Below are positions 10,997 through 19,581 of a stretch of 64,000 nt of DNA, one piece after another. Numbering within the stretch: position 1 is the first letter of the stretch; every line of letters starts with the position of its first letter. Made by a program: the position numbers and the translations under genes. The notes under the pieces are model-generated. The model was not told the DNA's origin. It worked only from the letters and a program-made list of their open reading frames with translations, and did not search any database. Origin of the DNA: Veillonella sp. T11011-6 (GTDB lineage Bacteria; Bacillota; Negativicutes; Veillonellales; Veillonellaceae); contig NZ_PPCW01000005.1 in assembly GCF_002959755.1 (NCBI RefSeq), positions 124,001 to 188,000 of the forward strand, in the 5' to 3' direction.

Positions 10997-11809
10997 ATGA
11001 ATTGGAAGAAAATGATGGCCGTTGGCCTTGCAGCAGTATCTATGATGGTATTTGTAACGGGTTGTGGTAGCGATACTAAAACCGCTAATAAAGAATTGCC
11101 TAAAAAAATCGTTATCGGCTTAGATGATAGCTTCCCTCCAATGGGCTTTAAAGATGATAAAGGCGAAATCGTAGGTTTAGATATCGATATGGCTAAAGAA
11201 GCGGCTAAACGTGCTGGTATGGAGGTAGAGTTCAAAGCTATTGACTGGTCCAGTAAAGAAGCTGAGTTGAAATCTAAAAAAATTGACGCTTTATGGAATG
11301 GCTTAACAGTATCTCCTGAACGTGAGAAAAATATTTTGTTCTCCAATCCATACATGAAGGATAAACAATACATCGTTGTTCGTAATGATGATGACTCCAT
11401 CAAATCCAAAGCTGATTTGGCAGGTAAAGTAGTAGGTGTTCAACAAGCTAGTACTGGTGAATCTGCATTACAAAATGATCCAAGCGGTAAAACTGTGAAA
11501 GAAACAAAATCTTATGCTGACTTCGTAAGTGCTTTCATGGATCTTGGTATTGGTCGTGTTGATGCAGTTATCTCCGATGGTGTTATCGCTCGTTACCTCA
11601 TGACAAAAGAACCTGGTAAATACAAAATCGTAGACGGTACTGATTACGGTGTTGACAACTTCGCTGTTGGTTTCCGTAAAGATGACACTGCATTACGTGA
11701 TAAAATCAATGGTATCTTAGCGGACATGAAAAAAGATGGTACTGCTGATAAAATCGTTGAAAAATGGTTGGGCTCTAGTGCAGACCTAGATAAGAGCGAT
11801 GCTAAATAG
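10997..11809 (+). CDS. Amino-acid ABC transporter substrate-binding lipoprotein
   Basis: 270 residues with a lipoprotein signal (lipobox V-T-G-C, Cys at about residue 23) followed by a family-3 solute-binding domain. Diagnostic stretches are the N-lobe start I-V-I-G-L-D-D-S-F-P-P-M-G-F, G-L-D-I-D-M-A-K-E-A-A-K-R near 57, and the ligand-site segment W-N-G-L-T-V-S-P-E-R near 98. It binds a polar amino acid outside the cytoplasmic membrane and delivers it to the permease encoded next. Ligand specificity cannot be read from sequence. First gene of a three-gene transporter operon behind a strong promoter. Confidence 0.93.
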   Translation: MNWKKMMAVGLAAVSMMVFVTGCGSDTKTANKELPKKIVIGLDDSFPPMGFKDDKGEIVGLDIDMAKEAAKRAGMEVEFKAIDWSSKEAELKSKKIDALWNGLTVSPEREKNILFSNPYMKDKQYIVVRNDDDSIKSKADLAGKVVGVQQASTGESALQNDPSGKTVKETKSYADFVSAFMDLGIGRVDAVISDGVIARYLMTKEPGKYKIVDGTDYGVDNFAVGFRKDDTALRDKINGILADMKKDGTADKIVEKWLGSSADLDKSDAK

Positions 11810-11879
11810 TACAATTCGTGATATACTAATAGTACTATGGTCAGTATGTACAACAGATAATTAAAGAACGAAATGTACA

Positions 11880-11910
11880 CTAGAGAAGAGGCCAGATGCC
11901 TCTTCTCTAG
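11880..11910 (+). terminator. Intra-operon hairpin between binding protein and permease
   Basis: A 13-bp perfect stem (11880-11892 with 11898-11910) with loop CAGAT and a modest T-containing tail. Such hairpins after binding-protein genes commonly cause partial termination or protect the upstream mRNA, giving excess binding protein. The hairpin lies before the true permease start. Confidence 0.75.
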
Positions 11911-11932
11911 TCGTGTTTTGAAGGAGTATTCC

Positions 11933-12589
11933 ATGTTAGATTATTTATTGCAGATTATCCCAACCATCGCTGATGGTTTAAAGGTAACCGTATCGCTCTT
12001 CTGTATTGTATGGATTTTATCCATTCCTGGCGGTATCTTACTTGCTTTGGTACGTCTATCTAAATTTACAGTGCTCGACAAAATTGTTGAAGCTTTCGTA
12101 TATTTGATGCGCGGCACACCATTAATGCTACAAATTTTATTCGTTTACTATGCATTGCCTATCATTACAGATGGTGCGGTACAAATGGATGATGCTACAG
12201 CCGCTGTTCTTACATTCGTATTAAACTACGCCGCTTATTTATGTGAAATTTTCCGCGGTGGTATTCAATCCATTTCTCGTGGTCAGTACGAAGGGGCAAA
12301 GGTTCTTGGTTTTACCTATGCTCAAACAATGCGTAAAATCATCTTACCTCAAATGTTTAAACGCGTATTGCCTCCACTTGCGAACGAAACAATTAACTTG
12401 TTGAAAGATACGTCTCTTGTATACGTATTGGCTATGAATGATATCTTGCGTATTACAAAATCTATCGTACAACGTGACTTTGATATCTCTGCCTTTTTAG
12501 TGGCAGCTTTATTCTACTTGATCTTTACCTTTATTTTGACAAATATCTTCAACTACTTAGAAAGACGATTTGCTGTATATGAAGATTAA
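11933..12589 (+). CDS. Amino-acid ABC transporter permease
   Basis: The start at 11933 has AAGGAG 7-8 nt upstream. The longer frame from 11873 would translate through the 11880-11910 hairpin and is rejected. The 218-residue integral membrane protein of the HisM/GlnP type has about five transmembrane segments. The cytosolic EAA loop Y-E-G-A-K-V-L-G-F-T-Y-A-Q-T near residue 120 contacts the ATPase. L-M-R-G-T-P-L-M-L-Q near residue 57 is the family's conserved early motif. It probably works as a homodimer with the binding protein and ATPase encoded either side. Confidence 0.93.
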   Translation: MLDYLLQIIPTIADGLKVTVSLFCIVWILSIPGGILLALVRLSKFTVLDKIVEAFVYLMRGTPLMLQILFVYYALPIITDGAVQMDDATAAVLTFVLNYAAYLCEIFRGGIQSISRGQYEGAKVLGFTYAQTMRKIILPQMFKRVLPPLANETINLLKDTSLVYVLAMNDILRITKSIVQRDFDISAFLVAALFYLIFTFILTNIFNYLERRFAVYED

Positions 12590-12696
12590 TCTATTCTGTA
12601 GTAGTGTGTCGTAGATATAGATGTAGTTGTTTGAGGGGCTATAGCACTATTTAAGACTACAACTATTTAGTTAATACGACGATGTAAGAGGTACTT

Positions 12697-13455
12697 ATGA
12701 CATTTGTAAACATGGAGCGTATTGAAAAACGCTTTAACAATCAAACTGTATTGCGCGATGTATCGCTCAAAATGAATAGAGGGGAAATCGTTTCTATCAT
12801 CGGCCCATCTGGCTCTGGTAAATCTACATTCCTGCGTTGCTTAGGTCAATTGGAGACCATTGATGGTGGTTCTATTACTGTAGATGGTACAGTTCTTGCT
12901 AGTACAGATGCTAATGGCACTGTGAACTATGCTAGCCAAGAAACACAACATGACTTGCTATTACGCATGGGTATGGTGTTCCAATCTTTCAATTTATTCC
13001 CTCATATGACGGTGCTTGATAATATTATGATCGCACCGCGCATGGTAAAAGGTATGAAAGATGATGAGATTTTACCAATTGCAGAGCGACTACTTAATAA
13101 AGTTGGCCTATGGGAAAAGCGCGATATGTATCCATCCCGTTTATCTGGTGGTCAACAACAACGTGTGGCCATTGCTCGTGCATTGGCGATGAATCCAGAA
13201 ATCATGCTATTTGATGAGCCTACATCAGCCCTTGACCCAGAATTAACTGGTGAGGTTCTTAAGACCATAAAACAGTTGGCTGATGATCATATGACGATGA
13301 TTATCGTAACTCATGAAATGAACTTTGCTCGTGAAGTATCCGACCGTGTCATCTTCATGGCAGATGGTGTTATCCAAGAGGAAGGTACACCAGAACAAAT
13401 TTTCAACAATCCACAGAACGATAGAACGAAAGCGTTCTTGGAGAACATGTTATAG
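12697..13455 (+). CDS. Amino-acid ABC transporter ATP-binding protein
   Basis: 252 residues with all ABC motifs: Walker [10 protein letters not shown] (~36), Q-loop [10 protein letters not shown] (~95), signature [15 protein letters not shown] (~149), Walker [13 protein letters not shown] (~170) and the switch histidine in V-T-H-E-M (~207). The GlnQ/HisP subfamily is indicated by [13 protein letters not shown] ~28-residue insert before the Q-loop ([13 protein letters not shown]...) is somewhat longer than usual. Third gene of the operon. Confidence 0.95.
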   Translation: MTFVNMERIEKRFNNQTVLRDVSLKMNRGEIVSIIGPSGSGKSTFLRCLGQLETIDGGSITVDGTVLASTDANGTVNYASQETQHDLLLRMGMVFQSFNLFPHMTVLDNIMIAPRMVKGMKDDEILPIAERLLNKVGLWEKRDMYPSRLSGGQQQRVAIARALAMNPEIMLFDEPTSALDPELTGEVLKTIKQLADDHMTMIIVTHEMNFAREVSDRVIFMADGVIQEEGTPEQIFNNPQNDRTKAFLENML

Positions 13456-13463
13456 GAGGTCTT

Positions 13464-14735
13464 ATGAAGTTACGTTTTATGGCTGCAACATTGGCTGTCA
13501 TGGCTATGAGCACGACCTCTATTATGGCAGAAGGTTTACAAGGCACACCTGGAACTCCGATGGCTATCGTAGATTCCCAAAAAGACTCTGCCTCTATTTT
13601 GCCAGAGCAGTATAAATCGTATGCAACTACGATGAATACGGTGGTCAAGGACTATAAAAATGGCTATACCTTTACGATTCCATGGCGTGTAGCTGATGGT
13701 GTTAAGATAGATATGGATGTGCGTAGTGAAAGTGAGCATATTCAAGGCTATTCTTTCAACCTAGCGGGTCCAACGCAAGATGATTCCTATACTGTATCTT
13801 TCACAAAACGCAATAATACACCGCAAGACGGGGTATCTCAAAAGGAATGGAATACGACTTGGTATGGTGTGCCAATCAAGGGTATGTCTGATGAAGAGTA
13901 CTTGAGCATCTGGCGTCAGCATAGTAATGTCTTTGAAAACAACGATATCGTTGGGGGCTTCTTCACAAAGAAAGGGGCTACATCAGCGCGTTGGGATAAA
14001 ACAACACCAAAATCGTATGCTGAAATGACATCTACAGAGCCTGTTCAATCTGTATTTGAAGCGGAATTTATCATGGATAAGGATCCAACACATCGCTATA
14101 ATTTGGTGAGTACCTATGCACCTATTCAAGGGGAATTCATGGAACAAGGCTTGATGGAGCATACAATTCCATCCTTTGAATTACTAAATAAATCTGGTTC
14201 TAGTACAATCAAAGGTGTTAAGCAGTTTATTTCTGGCACAAGTGATATCAGTGTAGCTGAAGGCATTAAATTTACCTATCCAAAAGGCTTTACCCGTCTA
14301 AATGAAAAGGGTAAAATTGCTTTCGCTAAGCATAATGTTCGCCTCGATATTGAATCCTTTACAATACCAGTACAAGCGGTTAGCACAGGTATGCCTACCA
14401 TGATGGGCAAACAAATGCTAGGTGATTATTACCTTAAACAATTGGTTGAGGTAAATAAGGCAACGATTACACGTTATGAAACACATATTATCGATGGTAA
14501 TGTAATGTTCTACTTGGCAGGTCATATGAAGAACCCGAATACGGCTGATACATCTGTAGCAGCACCGGTATCTTTTGCTGCTACTATTATCTTAGGTAAT
14601 GAAGGCAATGTAGCTGTGGCTCGTATGATTGGTCCTGCAGGTACTAGCCTTACTACACCGGAACTTATCGATGTGCTAGATGGATTCAAATTGACGACTA
14701 CACTGAATACAAACCAGTCATCACAAGTTTTATAA
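13464..14735 (+). CDS. Exported protein of unknown function
   Basis: A 423-residue protein starting 9 bp after the ABC ATPase gene with AGGAGG upstream, so it is co-transcribed with the transporter. A cleavable signal peptide is evident (hydrophobic core to about residue 22, S-I-M-A-E-G). The mature part has two related-looking halves, each with an amphipathic F-T-[IY]-P-[WK] start (Y-T-F-T-I-P-W-R-V near 70; I-K-F-T-Y-P-K-G-F near 272). No known catalytic motif is recognised. The operon position suggests an envelope role tied to amino-acid uptake; that is inference only. Confidence 0.7.
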   Translation: MKLRFMAATLAVMAMSTTSIMAEGLQGTPGTPMAIVDSQKDSASILPEQYKSYATTMNTVVKDYKNGYTFTIPWRVADGVKIDMDVRSESEHIQGYSFNLAGPTQDDSYTVSFTKRNNTPQDGVSQKEWNTTWYGVPIKGMSDEEYLSIWRQHSNVFENNDIVGGFFTKKGATSARWDKTTPKSYAEMTSTEPVQSVFEAEFIMDKDPTHRYNLVSTYAPIQGEFMEQGLMEHTIPSFELLNKSGSSTIKGVKQFISGTSDISVAEGIKFTYPKGFTRLNEKGKIAFAKHNVRLDIESFTIPVQAVSTGMPTMMGKQMLGDYYLKQLVEVNKATITRYETHIIDGNVMFYLAGHMKNPNTADTSVAAPVSFAATIILGNEGNVAVARMIGPAGTSLTTPELIDVLDGFKLTTTLNTNQSSQVL

Positions 14736-14799
14736 TATACACATAATATTCTTTTATTTGTATAAATCTGTATAATTTGTGCTATAATAAAAAAAGAAA

Positions 14800-14825
14800 T
14801 CCTCTAGAAAAAGAGGAGTTTTCCT
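14800..14825 (+). terminator. Short hairpin terminator
   Basis: A 6-bp stem TCCTCT/AGAGGA with a 6-nt loop followed by GTTTTCCTT. Modest strength; it ends the ABC/exported-protein operon or attenuates the stress-protein gene. Confidence 0.5.
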
Positions 14826-14907
14826 TGCTGGTCTAGAATATAATACTATAGGCTAAACGATCTTTGATCATATCCCCTTTGAGGGATTAGAAATAGGAGG
14901 GGTTATT

Positions 14908-15354
14908 ATGGTTACCTACAAAACTATTGTCGTACCTACTGATGGTTCTGAAAATGCTAAACGTGCGTTGGAACATGCTCTCGCTGTAGCGGACCGCAAC
15001 CATGCTGAATTGATTGTTGTTCATGTTGCAAACATCGTGTCTGCTATTTCCAATTTCGATCAAACACCAATTTCCGGTGGTTACGTATCTGAACAAATTG
15101 CAGAAGATATGGAAGAAACTGGTAAAGAAATTCTTAACGATGTAGTGAAAGAAATTCCTACAGGCGTAAAAGTTAAAAGCGTATTCGAAGTTGGTTCTCC
15201 TGGTCCTGCATTGTTAGCAGTAGCTAAAAAATACAATGCTGACCTTATCGTAATGGGTAGCCGTGGCCTTGGTCCATTGAAAGGCTTATTCATGGGTAGC
15301 GTAAGTAGCTATGTAACTAGTCACTCCACTTGCCCTGTATTAATCATTAAATAA
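14908..15354 (+). CDS. Universal stress protein, UspA family
   Basis: 148 residues, one Usp domain. The N-terminal strand I-V-V-P-T-D-G-S-E-N-A supplies the nucleotide-site aspartate. The C-terminal G-S-R-G-L-G-P-L-K-G-L-F-M-G-S-V-S is the ATP-binding G-x2-G-x9-G-S motif. An ATP-binding Usp is therefore expected; such proteins respond to starvation and redox stress. Start supported by AGGAGGGG at about 14897. Monocistronic, with a strong terminator after it. Confidence 0.95.
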   Translation: MVTYKTIVVPTDGSENAKRALEHALAVADRNHAELIVVHVANIVSAISNFDQTPISGGYVSEQIAEDMEETGKEILNDVVKEIPTGVKVKSVFEVGSPGPALLAVAKKYNADLIVMGSRGLGPLKGLFMGSVSSYVTSHSTCPVLIIK

Positions 15355-15380
15355 TTCATATCCTGTACAGATATGATACA

Positions 15381-15415
15381 AAAAGAGACTTTGTTGTAAC
15401 AAAGTCTCTTTTTTA
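15381..15415 (+). terminator. Terminator after uspA-like gene
   Basis: A near-perfect 15-bp stem (15381-15395 with 15398-15412), T-run on the + strand. Confidence 0.9.
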
Positions 15416-15541
15416 TAGCGTAAAAATGATATAATATTTATATGTATACTCTTCAGGTTTACAAATGATTGAGAATAAAAGATATGTTATATGATAACTA
15501 CTGAATAGATATGAATATTGAAATAGTATATGGGGGACTAT

Positions 15542-15832
15542 ATGAGCGACAAACAAGAATCATTGCTAAAGCTAGCAGAGCTGTTTAAAATCTTGGGTGA
15601 CCCTACACGCCTTAAAATAGTAGAATTATTATTAGAAAACGAAATGTGTGTAAATCACATTGCCGAAACAATGGGGATGGGACAATCTGCCATCTCTCAC
15701 CAATTGCGCGTATTGCGCCAAGCGCGTCTTGTAACCTATCGCAAGGAAGGGAAAACTGCATACTACTCTCTAAACGATGATCACGTAGAAGGTCTCGTAA
15801 GAATGGGGATGGAACACGTATCTCATCAATAG
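15542..15832 (+). CDS. ArsR-family winged-helix regulator
   Basis: The chosen ATG at 15542 has GGGGGAC 5 nt upstream; an in-frame ATG at 15530 would precede the ribosome-binding site and is less likely. The 96-residue product has the ArsR/SmtB fold: F-K-I-L-G-D-P-T-R-L-K-I (alpha-1/2), the recognition helix Q-S-A-I-S-H-Q-L-R-V-L-R-Q-A-R-L-V, and wing R-K-E-G-K-T-A-Y-Y-S-L. The metal-site C-V-C of ArsR/SmtB alpha-3 is only partly present (E-M-C-V-N-H-I), and the C-terminal segment holds His residues (D-D-H-V-E-G; E-H-V-S-H). A zinc- or redox-type sensor is possible. No obvious target gene adjoins it. Confidence 0.9.
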   Translation: MSDKQESLLKLAELFKILGDPTRLKIVELLLENEMCVNHIAETMGMGQSAISHQLRVLRQARLVTYRKEGKTAYYSLNDDHVEGLVRMGMEHVSHQ

Positions 15833-15935
15833 TTATATAGCTGTATTGCATACTATTTGTCTAATTTGATTAGGGATATACAAAAGTACTCATGATATAC
15901 ATATCCTCTAAAGATATATAAAGTTAAAATATAAG

Positions 15936-15966
15936 AAAAGGAGCCGTTTATACGGCTCCTTTTTGT
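15936..15966. terminator. Bidirectional terminator
   Basis: A 12-bp stem AAAAGGAGCCGT/ACGGCTCCTTTT (15936-15947, 15952-15963) serves the arsR-like gene and the convergent AEC carrier. Confidence 0.9.
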
Positions 15967-15981
15967 ATAGGTATAGTAGTA

Positions 15982-16971
15982 TTAATATAATGGGAAGAGG
16001 TAATAGGCTATAGTAATGAATAGTGGCATGGTTAATGCTGATAGTATGGTTGTACCCATTACAATTTGTGTAGCGTACTCTGGATTGTTTTTCATTTCAA
16101 TAGCGATGAGGGCCATATTGATGGCTGTTGGTACGCTATAGGTAATGACAATCGTTTGGGCTGCAATCGGATGCATAGGACCATAGAACATTATAAATAA
16201 TATAGTAATGACTGCAGCAATAAGAGGACTTACGATGAGACGTAAGGATGTAGCAAGCATAACATCTGCCTTAAAGAAGTTTAATGGCGTTCTGTTAATC
16301 TGCACCCCTAAAGCGATCATAGCAACGCCTACAAAGGCATTAGCAAAGATTTTAAGTGGTGCAAAGAAGAATAGACCGTGTAAATCAAATGGTAAGAGCT
16401 GGCAAAGTAATGCAAGTGGTATAGCATATACCATAGGCATATGGAAGACTACGCTTAACGCATCTTTTGTGCTTAATCGCCCAGCGCCAGCTTGGTAGAA
16501 GCCATAGGTATTACTCGTAATGGTCTGTATAATCATAATAGATACGACGCTGACAAGACCTAAATCAGCATAGGGGGTTGCGCCATCGATGACGTAAGGC
16601 ACATTAGTAAATACAAAGATGGCAAGGGCGATGCCCATATTGCCAACGTTGTTGAACATAACGCAGTTCTTTAATGTGGCGATTTTTGCTACATCATAAC
16701 CTTGTATTTTGCCGACTACACCTGAAAGTATAGAGTTCAGTATGAGTACAACTAGTGCACAAAATACAATTTCTAACGTACCTGATGTAAATTTAGCTTC
16801 ATACATGGCTCTAAATACAAAGGTGGGTAATAATATGTAGAAGTTTAGTTTACTCAGTGTATATAGATCTAGTTTAAATTTTCTATCCAATATAAACCCT
16901 ACGCCTATCAGTATAAAGATAGGAATCATAGAGTTCATAAATATATGTCCTATTAGCTCGAATATATTCAT
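15982..16971 (-). CDS. AEC-family (auxin efflux carrier-like) transporter
   Basis: 329 residues and about ten hydrophobic segments in two five-helix halves. The N-terminal half shows I-L-I-G-V-G-F-I-L-D-R-K-F and N-F-Y-I-L-L-P-T-F-V-F. N-N-V-G-N-M-G-I-A near residue 106 and the C-terminal V-P-T-A-I-N-M-A-L-I-A-I-E are the crossover motifs typical of bacterial AEC permeases. In Veillonella and lactic-acid bacteria such carriers move malate and related dicarboxylates, but the substrate here is not deducible. Monocistronic. Confidence 0.88.
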   Translation of the reverse strand: MNIFELIGHIFMNSMIPIFILIGVGFILDRKFKLDLYTLSKLNFYILLPTFVFRAMYEAKFTSGTLEIVFCALVVLILNSILSGVVGKIQGYDVAKIATLKNCVMFNNVGNMGIALAIFVFTNVPYVIDGATPYADLGLVSVVSIMIIQTITSNTYGFYQAGAGRLSTKDALSVVFHMPMVYAIPLALLCQLLPFDLHGLFFFAPLKIFANAFVGVAMIALGVQINRTPLNFFKADVMLATSLRLIVSPLIAAVITILFIMFYGPMHPIAAQTIVITYSVPTAINMALIAIEMKNNPEYATQIVMGTTILSALTMPLFITIAYYLFPLY

Positions 16972-17182
16972 TATCTCACCTAGAGTTTCTTATTAATTTA
17001 GTATGGATTTAATGTATAGTATTATCATACCATAGTATGTATTGTTCGGGGCTTAAAAGTTTTATCCATTATGATTTCTTATGGTATTCATCAGAAATAT
17101 ATATGCAAAATGTGAGTTTTTACATACATATTAATTAACAAATATATAGTATAATATGAATATATTGTATATTTAGTTTGTT

Positions 17183-17238
17183 CTTTGAACGTGTCTCTAC
17201 GGTGAGTAACCATAGCTTTCACAGTGTGGAGTCCAAAG
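17183..17238 (+). promoter_or_regulatory. Candidate structured leader of modA
   Basis: Immediately before the modA ribosome-binding site, three nested helices can form: CTTTG/CAAAG (17183-17187 with 17234-17238), CTCTAC/GTGGAG (17195-17200 with 17226-17231, one G-U) and GTGA/TCAC (17202-17205 with 17219-17222). The position suggests translational control by a molybdenum-related signal. I cannot match it to a known riboswitch family from memory, so it is a structural candidate only. Confidence 0.35.
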
Positions 17239-17256
17239 GGATGCACAGGAGGAATT

Positions 17257-18045
17257 ATGAAACGAATTCTATTAGTATTAATGAGCGTTTTCATGCTAGC
17301 CTTGTTAGTGGGGTGTGGTAGTGACACAAACAAAGCAGCAGATTCTGCTAAACCAAGCACATCTGAAAAGATTACTGTACAAGCGGCAGCGAGCTTGAAA
17401 GGTGCTCTTACTGAATTGGCAGAGTCCTACAAAAAGAGTCATAACTTATCAGACGACCAAATTGCTATTAACTTTGCTGGTTCTGGCACATTGCGCCAAC
17501 AAATTGAACAAGGCGCACCAGCTAGCTTATTCATCTCTGCTGACGAAAAGAATATGAAAATGTTGCAAGACAAAGACCTTGTAACAGATGTTAAACCATT
17601 TGTAACTAATGAATTAGTTCTTGTAGTTCCAAAAGGCCAACCTAAAATTGAATTAAATCAAATTGCTTCTGTTAAACGTATCGTTTTAGGTAATCCTGAA
17701 ACAGTACCAGCTGGTAATTATGGTAAACAAGTATTAACAAAATTAGGTGTTTGGGAACAAGTTGAACCAAATGTAGTATATGCTAAAGACGTAAAAGCTG
17801 TAACAGCATCCATTAGCCAAGGTGCTGGTGATGCGGGCTTTATCTATAAAACAGATGCTATTGCTGCAGGTGATGCAGTTCAAATTTCTGCTGTAACACC
17901 GGCAGATTCCCATGATCCAGTTATTTATCCAATCGGTATCATTAAAAAATATGACAACGCATTGGCAAAAGACTTTTACCAATATGTAATGAGCCCCGAA
18001 GGCCAAAAAGTATTAGAAAAATACGGTTTCTCTCCTTCTAAATAA
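17257..18045 (+). CDS. modA: Molybdate-binding lipoprotein
   Basis: The ATG at 17257 follows AGGAGG; the upstream GTG in frame lacks a ribosome-binding site. 262 residues: lipoprotein signal with lipobox L-V-G-C (Cys at about 20), then the ModA fold. Oxyanion-site segments are visible: A-A-A-S-L-K-G-A-L-T-E-L (~45), N-F-A-G-S-G-T-L-R-Q-Q-I (~76) and G-D-A-G-F-I-Y-K-T-D-A (~190). It captures molybdate (possibly tungstate) for ModBC. First gene of modABC, although a terminator-like hairpin separates it from modB. Confidence 0.93.
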   Translation: MKRILLVLMSVFMLALLVGCGSDTNKAADSAKPSTSEKITVQAAASLKGALTELAESYKKSHNLSDDQIAINFAGSGTLRQQIEQGAPASLFISADEKNMKMLQDKDLVTDVKPFVTNELVLVVPKGQPKIELNQIASVKRIVLGNPETVPAGNYGKQVLTKLGVWEQVEPNVVYAKDVKAVTASISQGAGDAGFIYKTDAIAAGDAVQISAVTPADSHDPVIYPIGIIKKYDNALAKDFYQYVMSPEGQKVLEKYGFSPSK

Positions 18046-18050
18046 GAGTT

Positions 18051-18080
18051 AAACGCTAGCTTTCAGGGCTAGCGTTTTCT
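18051..18080 (+). terminator. Hairpin between modA and modB
   Basis: AAACGCTAGC (18051-18060) pairs with GCTAGCGTTT (18068-18077) and a T-run follows. It probably lowers modB-modC expression relative to modA, or modBC has its own promoter in 18080-18200. Confidence 0.8.
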
Positions 18081-18223
18081 TATGATACAATATAGATATT
18101 ATTATGAATATGTTAGACATACATTTTTACATGCTATATGATGCAAATAAGTAAATCATTTTAAAACTAGATGTATTTTTATTATTACTGACTTTAGTCT
18201 TATTGATAGAAAGGGGGAGTGGC

Positions 18224-18892
18224 ATGAGTCCATTTTGGCTATCCTTGTGGGTGGCGAGCATTGCTCTTATCATTGTAATTATTACTGGCTTAGGAGCTTG
18301 TTATTGGATGAATCGCTGTAAGTGGGGCGGTATGGCTATTTTAGATGCCCTAATTACGTTGCCCCTTGTATTGCCACCAGTGGTTGTTGGTTTTGCTCTT
18401 CTCATGGTATTTACTCCAGGATATGCGTTCGGTGCGTGGCTCGAAGCTCATGGCATGAGTGTAGTCTTTGCCGCTTCTGGTGCAGTCGTTGCCTCTTCTG
18501 TTATTGCATTCCCCCTATTTTATCAAACGGTACGCTCAGCGTTGCAGTCCGTCGATCATAATATGGAGGACGTAGCGCGTACATTGGGCGCTTCAGAATT
18601 GCGTATATTCTTTACCATATCTGTGCCTCTTGCATGGAAAGGTATTTTAACAGGTAGCATCTTGGCGTTCTGCCGTGCCATGGGGGAATTTGGTGCTACC
18701 ATCTTGATTGCTGGTAATATTCCGAAGGTAACGCGCACTATGCCACTAGCTATTTACTCTTACGTAGAGGCTGGGCAGTACATGGATGCCTTTGAGCTTG
18801 TTGTATATATTTGTGTTCTTACATTGGCATTGTTGAGCGGTATTCACCTCATTACGAAGGGGTCCTTGTTCCGCCATACAGAGAATAATTAG
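18224..18892 (+). CDS. modB: Molybdate ABC transporter permease
   Basis: Start at 18224 (AAAGGGGG about 7 nt upstream); the frame is open from 18203, but that would be upstream of the Shine-Dalgarno. 222 residues, five to six membrane helices. The family loop L-P-L-V-L-P-P-V-V-V-G-F lies near residue 45, and the EAA-type motif V-A-R-T-L-G-A-S-E-L-R-I-F near residue 122. G-E-F-G-A-T-I-L-I-A-G near 158 is diagnostic of ModB/CysT-type permeases. It pairs with ModC. Confidence 0.94.
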   Translation: MSPFWLSLWVASIALIIVIITGLGACYWMNRCKWGGMAILDALITLPLVLPPVVVGFALLMVFTPGYAFGAWLEAHGMSVVFAASGAVVASSVIAFPLFYQTVRSALQSVDHNMEDVARTLGASELRIFFTISVPLAWKGILTGSILAFCRAMGEFGATILIAGNIPKVTRTMPLAIYSYVEAGQYMDAFELVVYICVLTLALLSGIHLITKGSLFRHTENN

Positions 18893-18900
18893 GAGGTTCT

Positions 18901-19527
18901 ATGATTACATTTTCCTTTACTGTAGCTAGACCTTCTGTGACTGTGAAAGCTGATGGTGCACTGCCTTCGGGCATTACTGTTCTCACTGGTCAGTCCGGTA
19001 GTGGTAAAAGCACCTTTATCAAATGTATTGCAGGTCTTGTAAAACCTACAACTGGCAGTATTCAATGTGATGAAACGACGTGGGTAGATCGAGATAAAAA
19101 GATATGGGTGCCTGCTCAAAAACGGCAAGTAGGCTATATGCCACAAGGTAATATTGTATTTCCTCACTTGTCTGTAGAGAGTAATATTACCTATAGTAAA
19201 CGAGGTACACCTGAGATGTGTGATAAATTGTTACAACGTTTAGGTTTGGAGAAATATCGAAAAACGAAGGCGGGCAGTTTATCTGGTGGTGAGCAACAAC
19301 GGGTTGCACTGGGCCGCGCGCTCTACTCAAAACCGACTATTTTGCTCCTTGATGAGCCTTTATCTGCACTCGATTGGAATTTACGAAAACAAGTGCGTGA
19401 AGATCTTGTTTCTATCATTCGTGAATGGGATGTACCTTGCGTATGGGTGACTCATGATGAAAGCGAAGTAGAAGCTGTAGGCGATAGACATTGGATATGT
19501 GAAAATGGGCAAATCACTATCCCTTAA
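18901..19527 (+). CDS. modC: Molybdate ABC transporter ATPase, short form
   Basis: 208 residues with Walker A G-Q-S-G-S-G-K-S-T (~31), Q-loop Y-M-P-Q-G (~80), signature L-S-G-G-E-Q-Q-R-V-A-L-G-R-A-L (~127), Walker B I-L-L-L-D-E-P-L-S-A-L-D (~150) and switch histidine V-T-H-D-E (~183). Classical ModC is about 350 residues, with a C-terminal molybdate-sensing TOBE domain. Here the protein ends just after the ATPase core, so transport is presumably not trans-inhibited through ModC. Starts 8 bp after modB with AGGAGG. Confidence 0.92.
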   Translation: MITFSFTVARPSVTVKADGALPSGITVLTGQSGSGKSTFIKCIAGLVKPTTGSIQCDETTWVDRDKKIWVPAQKRQVGYMPQGNIVFPHLSVESNITYSKRGTPEMCDKLLQRLGLEKYRKTKAGSLSGGEQQRVALGRALYSKPTILLLDEPLSALDWNLRKQVREDLVSIIREWDVPCVWVTHDESEVEAVGDRHWICENGQITIP

Positions 19528-19531
19528 TAGT

Positions 19532-19571
19532 AAAATACCTTCATAAGCATGATCGCTTATGAAGGTATTTT
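19532..19571. terminator. Bidirectional terminator between modC and cytX
   Basis: A 17-bp perfect stem (19532-19548 with 19555-19571) and a 6-nt loop; flanking A- and T-rich tails serve both strands. Confidence 0.92.
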
Positions 19572-19581
19572 GGTTTTACTG

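Noticed and set aside
11873-11932. N-terminal extension of the ABC permease
   Set aside because: The 20 extra codons translate the inter-gene hairpin; AAGGAG supports the ATG at 11933.
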